NCBI GenBank assembly: GCA_965119215.1
Contig: CBCPKK010000006.1
Location: 62,001 to 126,000 of the forward strand
Length of the DNA: 64,000 nucleotides
Direction of reading: 5' to 3'
DNA from: Buttiauxella sp965119215
GTDB lineage: Bacteria; Pseudomonadota; Gammaproteobacteria; Enterobacterales; Enterobacteriaceae
Shown here: piece after piece, positions 45,209 to 54,394 of the stretch
Position numbering within the stretch: the first letter of the stretch is position 1
Layout of the letters: every line of letters begins with the position of its first letter
The notes under the pieces: model-generated
Databases searched by the model: none
What the model saw: the letters and a program-made list of their open reading frames with translations, nothing else
What the model was told of the DNA's origin: nothing
Made by a program: the position numbers and the translations under genes

Positions 45209-46102
45209 ATGGAGTTGCTACGCAAGGAATTGAGTCATCTGTTGGGTGAAAAACTAAGCCGGATTGAGTGTATTAATGAACAGCCAAACTCCGCCTTGTG
45301 GTCGCTGTATGACAGCGATGGGAATGCGATGTCGTTGCTGGCGAAAAGTTTTAGTACCCCAGGCATTGCTGCCCAGTTAGCATGGAAAATGTCCATGTTG
45401 GCGCGTTCCGGCACGGTGCGTATGCCTGTGGTTTACGGTGTAGTGACTCATGACGATACGCCAGGGCCTGACGTACTATTAATGGAGCGCTTGCGTGGTG
45501 TTCCCGTTGAAGCGCCAACCCGCACGCCAGAGCGCTGGGAACAGCTCAAAGATCAAATCGTTGAAGGGCTTCTCGCCTGGCATCGTGTTGATAGCCGTGG
45601 TTGCGTCGGCAATGTTGATAACACACAAGAAAATATCTGGCCTTCCTGGTATCGGCAACGCGTCGAAACACTGTGGGCAACGCTCAATCAATATCCCAAT
45701 AATGGCCTGACCATGCAGGACCGGCGCATTCTATTCCGTACCCGCGAATGTTTACCGCGTCTGTTTGAAGATTTTAACGACAACTGTGTGCTGATACACG
45801 GCAACTTCACGCTCAGCAGTATGCTCAAAGACGGGCGCAGCGACCAATTGCTGGCAATGGTCAATCCAGGCATGACACTGTGGGCACCGCGTGAATACGA
45901 AATATTCCGTCTGTATGAGCAAGGGCAGTCTGAAAGCCTGCTTTGGCATTACCTGCAACGCGCGCCAGTGGCGGAGTCTTTCTTGTGGCGGCGCTGGCTG
46001 TACGTGTTGTGGGATGGTGTAGCACAATTGCTACAGACGGGCCGTCTGAATCGACCCGCCTTCGATGTGGCAGCGAAAAATCTACTCCCCTGGATTTCCT
46101 GA
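45209..46102 (+). CDS. ycbJ: YcbJ, kinase-fold protein of unknown role
   Basis: 297 residues, close in length to E. coli YcbJ. The sequence fits the aminoglycoside-phosphotransferase/protein-kinase fold: an N-terminal lobe with LAKSF, and a C-terminal lobe with IHGNFTLSSML (His197-Gly198-Asn199). Where active phosphotransferases have HGD...N, this has HGN and Ser; the later metal Asp position appears as Asn219 (MVNPGMTLW). It may therefore be a pseudokinase. E. coli YcbJ has HGNF as well. Its last 21 bases overlap the end of elyC on the other strand. No function is known. Confidence 0.9.
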   Translation: MELLRKELSHLLGEKLSRIECINEQPNSALWSLYDSDGNAMSLLAKSFSTPGIAAQLAWKMSMLARSGTVRMPVVYGVVTHDDTPGPDVLLMERLRGVPVEAPTRTPERWEQLKDQIVEGLLAWHRVDSRGCVGNVDNTQENIWPSWYRQRVETLWATLNQYPNNGLTMQDRRILFRTRECLPRLFEDFNDNCVLIHGNFTLSSMLKDGRSDQLLAMVNPGMTLWAPREYEIFRLYEQGQSESLLWHYLQRAPVAESFLWRRWLYVLWDGVAQLLQTGRLNRPAFDVAAKNLLPWIS

Positions 46103-46858
46103 CGGGCCTTTCAGCCATTGCCAGATGCGGCCCAGAGTTTCATAACCGACACGGTCGCTGTGCATTAACCAAACTGGCGATGGAATGATGCGTTCCCACG
46201 GGTTCAGCGGTGATTCAATCGCCAGTTGGTTAGCGGGAGCAGGCAGTGGATGCAATCCCGCATTCTGGAAGAAAATCATCGCCCGTGGCAAATGAGACGC
46301 AGACGTCACCAGTAAAAATGGCTGCTGACCAATAGCTTTTGCCACAGCAGCCGCTTCTTCCTCGGTATCTTTTGGCTCATCCAGAGTAATTATCTGCGAG
46401 CGCGGAACCCCTAAACTTTCTGCAACGCGCGCACCTGCTTCAGCAGTACTTACCGGATTTGTCATCGCCCGCGCACCTGTGAATATCATTTTTGCGCCAG
46501 GATTTGCCTGCCACAAACGCACGCCTTCGGCTAAGCGCGGCAAACTATTACTGATGAGATTGGAACTCGGTGCCCATTCCGGATTCCATGTATAGCCGCC
46601 GCCTAGCACCACGATGTAATCCACTTTCGTATCACCACGCCAGGTGGGATACGTATTTTCGATGGGTTTAAGCATTTTGTCGGCGACCGGCTGCAAGCTA
46701 ATCAGAAGTAAAACTAACCAACTCACGCTTAACAGCGCTTTTGCGCTTCTTTGCCAGCGGGTAAACCACAACAGGCAAAGTGCTGCGCCCATCATCATCA
46801 ATAAAAAAGGTAAGGGCAGTAGCAATCCACCGATAAATTTTTTCAGGATAAAAAGCAT
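46082..46858 (-). CDS. elyC: ElyC, DUF218 inner-membrane protein for envelope integrity
   Basis: 258 residues (E. coli 259). Two N-terminal hydrophobic segments (about 1-60), then the DUF218 domain with VVLGGGYTWNPEW and ITLDEPKDTEEEAAAVAKAI. In E. coli ElyC keeps lipid II/undecaprenyl-linked peptidoglycan synthesis working at low temperature and has a part in enterobacterial common antigen control. Transcribed towards ycbJ, with overlapping 3' ends, and divergent from cmoM. Confidence 0.95.
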   Translation of the reverse strand: MLFILKKFIGGLLLPLPFLLMMMGAALCLLWFTRWQRSAKALLSVSWLVLLLISLQPVADKMLKPIENTYPTWRGDTKVDYIVVLGGGYTWNPEWAPSSNLISNSLPRLAEGVRLWQANPGAKMIFTGARAMTNPVSTAEAGARVAESLGVPRSQIITLDEPKDTEEEAAAVAKAIGQQPFLLVTSASHLPRAMIFFQNAGLHPLPAPANQLAIESPLNPWERIIPSPVWLMHSDRVGYETLGRIWQWLKGPSGNPGE

Positions 46859-46991
46859 GAAATATGGGTCCTTTTTTAGCCATACAGCAGGTAAACGTTG
46901 GTGATATTACACCAGACGGGTTCATTCTTGGCTCGGCTGTGCCAAAATACCCACTTTCTCAGATGAACCTTTCCCCCATGGAGCCGTACCC

Positions 46992-47780
46992 GTGCGTGAC
47001 CGCAATTTTGACGATATTGCTGAGAAGTTCTCACGCAACATTTACGGTACAACCAAAGGACAACTCCGTCAGGCCATCTTATGGCAAGATCTTGACGCAT
47101 TGCTGTCTACTTTGCCTGAAAAATTACGGGTTCTGGATGCCGGTGGTGGCGAAGGGCAAACTGCGTGCGGTCTTGCAGAACGCGGCCATGAAGTTCTGCT
47201 TTGTGATGTTTCTGCTGAGATGATTTCTCGTGCCCAAATCCAGGCAAGCGAGAAAGGTGTGAGCGACAACATGCATTTTGTACATTCTTCCGCCCAGGAT
47301 ATTGGTCAACATTTGGAAAAACCGGTTGATCTGATATTGTTTCACGCGGTTCTGGAATGGGTCGTTGACCCGCAAGCCGTGCTCAAAACGTTATGGGATT
47401 GCCTGGCACCCGGCGGTGCTTTATCCCTGATGTTCTACAATGCTAACGGCTTGCTGATGCGGAACATGTTTGTCGGCAACTTCGAATACGTTCTGCAGGG
47501 CATGAAAAAGAACAAACGTAAGACGCTTTCTCCTGACAATCCGCTGCAGCCAGAACAGGTGTATCACTGGCTGGAGCAAATTGGCTGGCAAATTACCGGG
47601 AAAACCGGTGTGCGAGTGTTCCACGATTACTTGCGCGATAAGCACAAACAACGCGATGGTTTTGACGATTTGCTTGAACTGGAAACGCGCTATTGCCGCC
47701 AGGAACCTTTTGTTAGCCTCGGCCGCTATATCCACGTAACCGCTATCAAGCCGCTTGAACCAAGGAAAAATTATGAGTGA
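46992..47780 (+). CDS. cmoM: CmoM (SmtA), tRNA 5-carboxymethoxyuridine methyltransferase
   Basis: 262 residues (E. coli 261). SAM methyltransferase that turns cmo5U34 into its methyl ester in certain tRNAs, including tRNA-Ser. SAM motif LDAGGGEGQTACGLAERGH (about 47-65). Start is GTG at 46992, matching the family N-terminus RDRNFDDIAEKFSR. Its stop overlaps the mukF ATG by 8 bases, the classical smtA-mukFEB operon. Confidence 0.96.
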   Translation: MRDRNFDDIAEKFSRNIYGTTKGQLRQAILWQDLDALLSTLPEKLRVLDAGGGEGQTACGLAERGHEVLLCDVSAEMISRAQIQASEKGVSDNMHFVHSSAQDIGQHLEKPVDLILFHAVLEWVVDPQAVLKTLWDCLAPGGALSLMFYNANGLLMRNMFVGNFEYVLQGMKKNKRKTLSPDNPLQPEQVYHWLEQIGWQITGKTGVRVFHDYLRDKHKQRDGFDDLLELETRYCRQEPFVSLGRYIHVTAIKPLEPRKNYE

Positions 47781-49095
47781 TGTTTCCCAGACAGTGCCAG
47801 AGCTGGTTGCCTGGGCCAGGAAAAATGACTATTCGATTTCACTCCCGACAGAGCGTTTGACGTTCCTGTTGGCGATCGCCACGTTAAATGGTGAGCGACT
47901 CGACGGTGAAATGAGTGAAGGCGAACTGATTGACGCTTTCCGTCATGTGAGTGAAGGCTTTGACCAAACTAGCGAAACCATTAACGTTCGCGCCAATAAC
48001 GCCATTAATGACATGGTGCGCCAGCGTTTAATCAACCGTTTTGTCAGTGAAATCAATGAAGGTAATGCTATCTATCGCCTGACGCCACTCGGCATTGGCA
48101 TTACCGATTACTACATCCGCCAGCGCGAGTTTTCTACGCTGCGTTTATCCATGCAGCTATCGATTGTGGGCGGTGAACTTAAACGCGCCGCAGATTCGGC
48201 TGACGAAGATGGTGATGAGTTCCACTGGCACCGCAATGTTTTTGCGCCGCTGAAATACTCCGTGGCCGAGATTTTTGACAGCATCGATCTTACCCAACGC
48301 ATCATGGATGAACATCAGCAACAGGTTAAAGACGATATCGCGCAGTTGCTGAATAAAGACTGGCGCGCCGCCATCTCCAGCTGCGAAATGCTGTTGTCTG
48401 AAACCTCCGGCACTTTACGTGAGTTGCAAGACACCCTCGAAGCCGCAGGCGATAAACTCCAGGCCAACTTGTTACGCATTCAGGATTCTATTCTGGGGCG
48501 CGACGATCTGCACTTTGTCGACCGTCTGGTGTTTGACCTGCAAAGCAAACTTGACCGCATCGTCAGTTGGGGCCAGCAGGCTATCGACCTGTGGATTGGC
48601 TATGACCGCCATGTTCATAAATTCATTCGTACGGCTATCGACATGGATAAAAACCGTGTCTTCGCACAGCGTTTGCGTGTTTCAGTTCAGAACTATTTCG
48701 ATGCACCCTGGGCACTGACTTATGCCAACGCCGATCGTCTGCTGGATATGCGTGATGAAGAAATGACGCTGCGCGACGACGAAGTGATGGGCGAGCTGCC
48801 AAGCGATCTGGAGTTCGAAGAATTTAATGAAATCCGCGAACAACTCGCCGCGCTTATCGAAGCTGCACTTCAGGTCTACAAAACCAGACAAGTGCCGCTA
48901 GATTTAGGCGTAGTAATGCGGGACTATCTGGCGCAATACCCACGCGCACGCCATTTCGATGTGGCGAGAATCGTAGTCGACCAGGCGGTACGTCTGGGTG
49001 TGGCTGAAGCAGACTTTACTGGCTTGCCGCCACAGTGGCAGGCAATTAACGATTACGGAGCCAAGGTACAGGCGCATGTCATCAACAAATATTGA
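47773..49095 (+). CDS. mukF: MukF, kleisin of the MukBEF condensin
   Basis: 440 residues, as in E. coli. Links MukB heads and binds MukE. N-terminal winged helix (SLPTERLTFLLAIATLNGERL), a central helical region, and a C-terminal winged helix that meets the MukB head. The ATG at 47773 gives the family start MSDVSQTVPELVAWARKN; it overlaps the end of cmoM, and the gene's own end overlaps mukE by 20 bases. Confidence 0.98.
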   Translation: MSDVSQTVPELVAWARKNDYSISLPTERLTFLLAIATLNGERLDGEMSEGELIDAFRHVSEGFDQTSETINVRANNAINDMVRQRLINRFVSEINEGNAIYRLTPLGIGITDYYIRQREFSTLRLSMQLSIVGGELKRAADSADEDGDEFHWHRNVFAPLKYSVAEIFDSIDLTQRIMDEHQQQVKDDIAQLLNKDWRAAISSCEMLLSETSGTLRELQDTLEAAGDKLQANLLRIQDSILGRDDLHFVDRLVFDLQSKLDRIVSWGQQAIDLWIGYDRHVHKFIRTAIDMDKNRVFAQRLRVSVQNYFDAPWALTYANADRLLDMRDEEMTLRDDEVMGELPSDLEFEEFNEIREQLAALIEAALQVYKTRQVPLDLGVVMRDYLAQYPRARHFDVARIVVDQAVRLGVAEADFTGLPPQWQAINDYGAKVQAHVINKY

Positions 49096-49792
49096 AAAAG
49101 TGATGCCAGTAAAACTGGCACAGGCATTGGCCAATCCGTTATTTCCGGCGCTCGATAGCCAATTACGTTCCGGACGGCACGTTGGGCTCGATGAGCTGGA
49201 TAATCATGCCTATCTGATGGACTTCCAGGATGAACTGGAAGAGTTTTACACCCGTTATAACGTGGAGCTAATTCGCGCGCCAGAAGGTTTCTTCTATTTG
49301 CGTCCGCGCTCCACCACGCTGATTCCACGTTCTGTGCTGTCAGAAGTGGACATGATGGTCGGTAAAATTCTTTGTTACCTCTATCTCAGCCCGGAGCGGC
49401 TCGCTAACGAAGGTATCTTCACGCAAGCTGAACTGTACGATGAGCTGTTGACGCTGGCAGATGAAAGCAAACTGCTGAAGTTGGTGAACAACCGTTCTAC
49501 TGGCTCAGATCTGGATCGTCAAAAGCTGCAAGAAAAAGTCCGTGCCTCGTTAACCCGTTTACGCCGTTTGGGCATGATCTGGTTTATGGGTCATGACAGC
49601 AGTAAATTCCGCATTTCCGAATCCGTGTTCCGCTTTGGTGCCGATGTGCGTGCCGGTGACGATGCGCGTGAAGCGCAATTACGCATGATCCGTGATGGAG
49701 AAGCGATGCCGGTAGAAACTCGTTTGCAACTCAATGATGAAACCGAAGAGTCGCAAGCAGCCCAGGATAACGCGGAGGATGAACAGGAATGA
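49076..49792 (+). CDS. mukE: MukE, condensin accessory subunit
   Basis: 238 residues (E. coli 234). Winged-helix partner that binds MukF and regulates DNA binding by MukB. Family start MSSTNIEKVMPVKLAQAL; conserved ANPLFPALDSQLRSGRHVGLDEL follows. The acidic C-terminal tail is slightly longer than in E. coli. The open frame extends upstream inside mukF, but the ATG at 49076 is the homologous start. Its stop overlaps mukB (ATGA). Confidence 0.98.
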   Translation: MSSTNIEKVMPVKLAQALANPLFPALDSQLRSGRHVGLDELDNHAYLMDFQDELEEFYTRYNVELIRAPEGFFYLRPRSTTLIPRSVLSEVDMMVGKILCYLYLSPERLANEGIFTQAELYDELLTLADESKLLKLVNNRSTGSDLDRQKLQEKVRASLTRLRRLGMIWFMGHDSSKFRISESVFRFGADVRAGDDAREAQLRMIRDGEAMPVETRLQLNDETEESQAAQDNAEDEQE

Positions 49793-52700
49793 TTGAACGC
49801 GGAAAGTTTCGCTCGCTAACGCTGATTAACTGGAATGGTTTCTTCGCGCGTACCTTTGATTTAGATGAATTAGTTACCACGCTTTCAGGCGGTAACGGTG
49901 CCGGTAAATCCACGACGATGGCGGCATTTGTTACCGCACTTATCCCGGACTTAACGCTGCTGCACTTCCGTAACACCACCGAAGCGGGAGCGACATCAGG
50001 CTCACGTGACAAAGGTCTGCACGGGAAATTAAAAGCGGGTGTCTGTTACTCGTTGCTGGATGTGGTTAACTCCCGTAACCAGCGTGTTGTGGTTGGTGTG
50101 CGTCTGCAACAAGTGGCAGGCCGTGACCGTAAAGTCGACATTAAACCGTTCGCTATTCAGGGTTTGCCGACGTCAATCCAGCCGACTCAGCTTCTGACGG
50201 AAGCGTTAAACGAGCGTCAGGCGCGTGTACTGAGCCTGCAAGAGCTGAAAGATAAAGTCGAAGCCATCGAAGGCGTTCAGTTTAAGCAGTTCAACTCGAT
50301 CACTGATTACCACTCGCTGATGTTTGATTTGGGTATTGTTGCGCGCCGTCTGCGTAGCGCCTCGGATCGTAGCAAGTATTATCGTCTTATCGAAGCCTCG
50401 CTGTACGGCGGGATTTCCAGTGCCATCACCCGTTCACTGCGCGACTACCTGTTGCCAGAAAACGGCGGCGTGCGTAAAGCCTTCCAGGACATGGAAGCGG
50501 CATTGCGCGAAAACCGCATGACGCTGGAAGCGATTCGCGTCACCCAGTCCGACCGCGACCTGTTCAAGCATTTAATTTCTGAAGCCACCAACTATGTGGC
50601 AGCCGATTACATGCGTCACGCCAACGAACGCCGTATTCATCTGGATAAAGCGCTTGAGTTCCGTCGTGAATTATTCACCAGCCGTAAGCAACTGGCTGTA
50701 GAGCAATACAAACACGTCGAAATGGCGCGTGAACTGGCAGAACACAGCGGTTCAGAAGGGGATCTGGAAACGGATTACCAGGCGGCCAGTGACCACCTGA
50801 ACCTGGTGCAAACGGCGATTCGCCAGCAGGAAAAAATCGAGCGTTACGAAGCTGACCTCGATGAACTGCAAATGCGCCTCGAAGAACAAAATGAAATTGT
50901 TGCTGAAGCGTCTGAACAGCAAGAAGAGAACGAAGCCCGCGCCGAAGCCGCAGAACTGGAAGTGGATGAGCTGAAAAACCAGCTTGCCGATTACCAGCAA
51001 GCCCTTGATGTGCAGCAGACTCGCGCCATTCAATATCAGCAAGCCTTGCAGGCACTTGAGCGTGCGCGTTCGCTGTGCCACCTGCCGGATTTAACCATTG
51101 AAAGTGCGGAACAATGGCTTGAGACTTTCCAGGCAAAAGAGCAGGAAACCACCGAAAAACTGCTGACGCTGGAACAGAAAATGAGTGTGGCACAAACGGC
51201 GCATAGCCAGTTTGAGCACGCTTACCAGCTGGTAACCGCAATCAGTGGCCCGGTCAGTCGCAGTGACGCCTGGGAAGTGGCGCGTGAATTATTACGTGAT
51301 AGCAATAACCAGCGCCACCTGATGGAGCAAGTGCAGCCGCTGCGCGCTCGTCTCAATGAACTTGAGCAACGCCTGCGTGAACAGCAAGAAGCTGAGCGTA
51401 TGCTCGCTGAGTTCTGTAAGCGCCAGGGCAAACATTTCGATCCTGAAGATCTGGAAGTGTTGCACGAGGAGCTTTCTGAGCGGATTGAAACCTTGCAGCA
51501 GCGCGTTTCTGATGCCAGCGATCAACGTGCCAATTTGCGCCAGGAACAAGAACAGATTCAGGCGCAAACCAAGCGTCTGTTGCTGCGTGCGCCAATTTGG
51601 GTTGCAGCGCAAACCAGCCTTAATCAGCTGTGTGAACAAAGTAACGAGCAGTTCGAAAGCAGCCAGCAAGTTACTGAATACATGCAGCAGTTGCTTGAGC
51701 GCGAACGTGAAGTCACGGTTGAACGTGATGAAGTGGGTGCGCGTAAACGAGCCATTGACGAAGAAATCGAGCGCCTTAGCCAACCAGGTGGTGCCGAAGA
51801 TCCGCGTTTAAATGCGCTGGCCGAACGCTTTGGCGGCGTGCTGTTGTCAGAAATTTACGACGATATCAGCCTTGATGATGCCCCGTACTTCTCGGCATTG
51901 TATGGCCCATCGCGCCACGCCATTGTGGTGCCAGATTTATCACTGGTTCGCGATCAGTTAGACAACCTGGAAGATTGCCCGGAAGACCTGTATCTGATTG
52001 AAGGGGACCCGTCTTCCTTCGATGACAGCGTGTTTGGCGTTGAAGAGCTAAATGCCGCTGTTCTGGTGAAAACTGCCGATCGCCAATGGCGTTACTCCCG
52101 CTTACCGACGCTGCCAATATTTGGTCGCGCCGCGCGTGAAAATCGCCTTGAAAATCTGCATGCCGAACGTGAATCTCTGGCGGAGCGTTTCGCCACGCTG
52201 TCGTTTGACGTACAAAAGTCGCAGCGTTTGCACCAGGCGTTTAGCCGTTTCATCGGCCAGCATTTGGGCGTGGCATTTGATGACGACCCGGAAGCGGAAA
52301 TTCGTCAGCTCAACACTCGCCGTGGCGAAGTTGAACGTGCGATTAGCAACCATGAAAACGACAACCAGCAGCAACGTCAGCAATACGAACAGGCGAAAGA
52401 AGGCGTTGACCAACTCAACCGCCTGTTGCCGCGCATCAGCTTGCTTAATGATGAAACGCTGGCCGACCGTTGCGACGAAATTCGTGAACGTCTCGACGAA
52501 GCAGAAGAAGCCGCACGCTTCCTGCATCAGTTTGGTAACCCACTTGCGAAACTCGAAGCCGTGGCCTCGGTTCTGCAAAGTGACCCTGAGCAGTTTGAGC
52601 AGCTAAAAGAAGATTATCAGTACGCACAGCAAGTGCAGCGTGATGCGCGTCAGCAGGCGTTTGCCCTGACTGAAGTCGTGCAGCGTCGGGCGCACTTCGG

Positions 52701-54237
52701 CTACTCAGACTCTGCAGCAATGCTTGATGGCAACAGTGATTTAAATGAGAAATTGCGTAGCCGCCTGGCACAAGCTGAAGCCGAACGTGCTCGTTCGCGT
52801 GAAGCCTTGCGTCAACATGCCCTGCAACTGAGTCAGTTCAGCCAGTTAATGGCCTCGCTTAAAAGCTCCTATGATACCAAAAAAGAGCTGTTAACCGATC
52901 TGCATAAAGAACTACAGGATATCGGCGTTCGTGCTGATATTGGTGCAGAAGAACGTGCGCGTGCGCGTCGTGATGAATTGCATGCAGCACTGAGCAACAA
53001 CCGTTCTCGTCGTAATCAGCTCGAAAAAGCGCTGACCTACTGCGAAGCCGAAATGAACAACCTCAACCGTAAACTGAAACAGCTTGAGCGTAGCTATTTC
53101 GAAATGCGCGAACAGGTTGTGACAGCGAAAGCAGGCTGGTGCGCGGTGATGCGCATGGTGAAAGAGAATGGCGTTGAGCGCCGTCTGAACCGCCGTGAGC
53201 TGGCTTACGTCACTGGCGATGAACTACGTTCTATCTCGGATAAAGCGTTGGGTGCGCTGCGTCTGGCTGTTGCAGATAATGAACATCTGCGCGATGTACT
53301 GCGCATGTCAGAAGATCCAAAACGCCCTGAGCGTAAGATTCAGTTCTTCGTCGCGGTTTATCAGCATCTTCGCGAACGTATTCGTCAGGACATTATCCGT
53401 ACCGACGATCCGGTAGAAGCCATCGAGCAGATGGAAATTGAACTGGGCCGTCTGACAGAAGAACTGACTTCACGTGAGCAAAAACTGGCAATCAGTTCGC
53501 GCAGCGTGGCGAATATCATTCGCAAGACTATTCAGCGTGAGCAAAACCGTATTCGTATGCTCAACCAGGGCCTGCAAAGTGTCTCATTCGGCCAGGTGAA
53601 TAGCGTGCGTCTGAATGTGAACGTGCGTGAAACACATGCAATGCTGCTGGATGTACTTTCTGAACAACACGAGCAGCATCAGGACTTGTTTAACAGTAAT
53701 CGCCTGAGTTTCTCTGAAGCATTAGCGAAACTGTATCAGCGCCTGAATCCGCAAATCGATATGGGCCAGCGCACGCCGCAAACCATCGGCGAAGAACTGC
53801 TCGATTACCGCAACTATCTCGAAATGGAAGTTGAAGTAAACCGTGGTTCAGATGGCTGGTTACGTGCGGAAAGTGGCGCGCTGTCTACCGGTGAAGCGAT
53901 CGGTACCGGGATGTCGATTCTGGTGATGGTCGTTCAAAGCTGGGAAGAAGAATCCCGTCGACTGCGTGGCAAAGACATTTCCCCATGCCGTTTGCTGTTC
54001 CTCGATGAGGCGGCGCGACTGGATGCGAAGTCAATTGCGACGCTGTTTGAGCTGTGCGAACGCCTTGAAATGCAACTGATCATTGCAGCGCCAGAGAACA
54101 TCAGTCCAGAAAAAGGAACCACTTATAAGCTGGTGCGTAAGGTTGTTCAGAACCATGAACACGTTCACGTTGTGGGACTCAGAGGCTTTGCACCACCGCT
54201 TCCCGAGCCCGTAGCGGACACGACAGAGACACCATAA
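49789..54237 (+). CDS. mukB: MukB, SMC-like chromosome condensin ATPase
   Basis: 1482 residues (E. coli 1486). Organises and segregates the chromosome and binds topoisomerase IV. N-terminal head with Walker A GGNGAGKST (34-42); long coiled coils (about 290-650 and 870-1110, heptad-like Glu/Gln/Leu-rich); hinge between (about 660-780, LSQPGGAEDPRLNALAERFG onwards); C-terminal head with signature ALSTGEAIGTGMS and Walker B CRLLFLDEAARLD. Last gene of cmoM-mukFEB and followed by a hairpin. Confidence 0.98.
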   Translation: MIERGKFRSLTLINWNGFFARTFDLDELVTTLSGGNGAGKSTTMAAFVTALIPDLTLLHFRNTTEAGATSGSRDKGLHGKLKAGVCYSLLDVVNSRNQRVVVGVRLQQVAGRDRKVDIKPFAIQGLPTSIQPTQLLTEALNERQARVLSLQELKDKVEAIEGVQFKQFNSITDYHSLMFDLGIVARRLRSASDRSKYYRLIEASLYGGISSAITRSLRDYLLPENGGVRKAFQDMEAALRENRMTLEAIRVTQSDRDLFKHLISEATNYVAADYMRHANERRIHLDKALEFRRELFTSRKQLAVEQYKHVEMARELAEHSGSEGDLETDYQAASDHLNLVQTAIRQQEKIERYEADLDELQMRLEEQNEIVAEASEQQEENEARAEAAELEVDELKNQLADYQQALDVQQTRAIQYQQALQALERARSLCHLPDLTIESAEQWLETFQAKEQETTEKLLTLEQKMSVAQTAHSQFEHAYQLVTAISGPVSRSDAWEVARELLRDSNNQRHLMEQVQPLRARLNELEQRLREQQEAERMLAEFCKRQGKHFDPEDLEVLHEELSERIETLQQRVSDASDQRANLRQEQEQIQAQTKRLLLRAPIWVAAQTSLNQLCEQSNEQFESSQQVTEYMQQLLEREREVTVERDEVGARKRAIDEEIERLSQPGGAEDPRLNALAERFGGVLLSEIYDDISLDDAPYFSALYGPSRHAIVVPDLSLVRDQLDNLEDCPEDLYLIEGDPSSFDDSVFGVEELNAAVLVKTADRQWRYSRLPTLPIFGRAARENRLENLHAERESLAERFATLSFDVQKSQRLHQAFSRFIGQHLGVAFDDDPEAEIRQLNTRRGEVERAISNHENDNQQQRQQYEQAKEGVDQLNRLLPRISLLNDETLADRCDEIRERLDEAEEAARFLHQFGNPLAKLEAVASVLQSDPEQFEQLKEDYQYAQQVQRDARQQAFALTEVVQRRAHFGYSDSAAMLDGNSDLNEKLRSRLAQAEAERARSREALRQHALQLSQFSQLMASLKSSYDTKKELLTDLHKELQDIGVRADIGAEERARARRDELHAALSNNRSRRNQLEKALTYCEAEMNNLNRKLKQLERSYFEMREQVVTAKAGWCAVMRMVKENGVERRLNRRELAYVTGDELRSISDKALGALRLAVADNEHLRDVLRMSEDPKRPERKIQFFVAVYQHLRERIRQDIIRTDDPVEAIEQMEIELGRLTEELTSREQKLAISSRSVANIIRKTIQREQNRIRMLNQGLQSVSFGQVNSVRLNVNVRETHAMLLDVLSEQHEQHQDLFNSNRLSFSEALAKLYQRLNPQIDMGQRTPQTIGEELLDYRNYLEMEVEVNRGSDGWLRAESGALSTGEAIGTGMSILVMVVQSWEEESRRLRGKDISPCRLLFLDEAARLDAKSIATLFELCERLEMQLIIAAPENISPEKGTTYKLVRKVVQNHEHVHVVGLRGFAPPLPEPVADTTETP

Positions 54238-54241
54238 TCAT

Positions 54242-54264
54242 AGCGGGCTACGGCCCGCTTTTGC
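54242..54264 (+). terminator. mukB terminator
   Basis: Stem AGCGGGC/GCCCGCT, loop TACG, then TTTGCTT. Confidence 0.8.
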
Positions 54265-54394
54265 TTAGAAGAGAGTTCTTAATCTTTAATATTATTTACA
54301 TTTATGCGGGCAAATAGTTTTTCCTGTTTATATACTGATATTACAACCCAGCGACAAATCTGGGTGAAAGATAAAGTGAAAACAGGGGGCAGGG

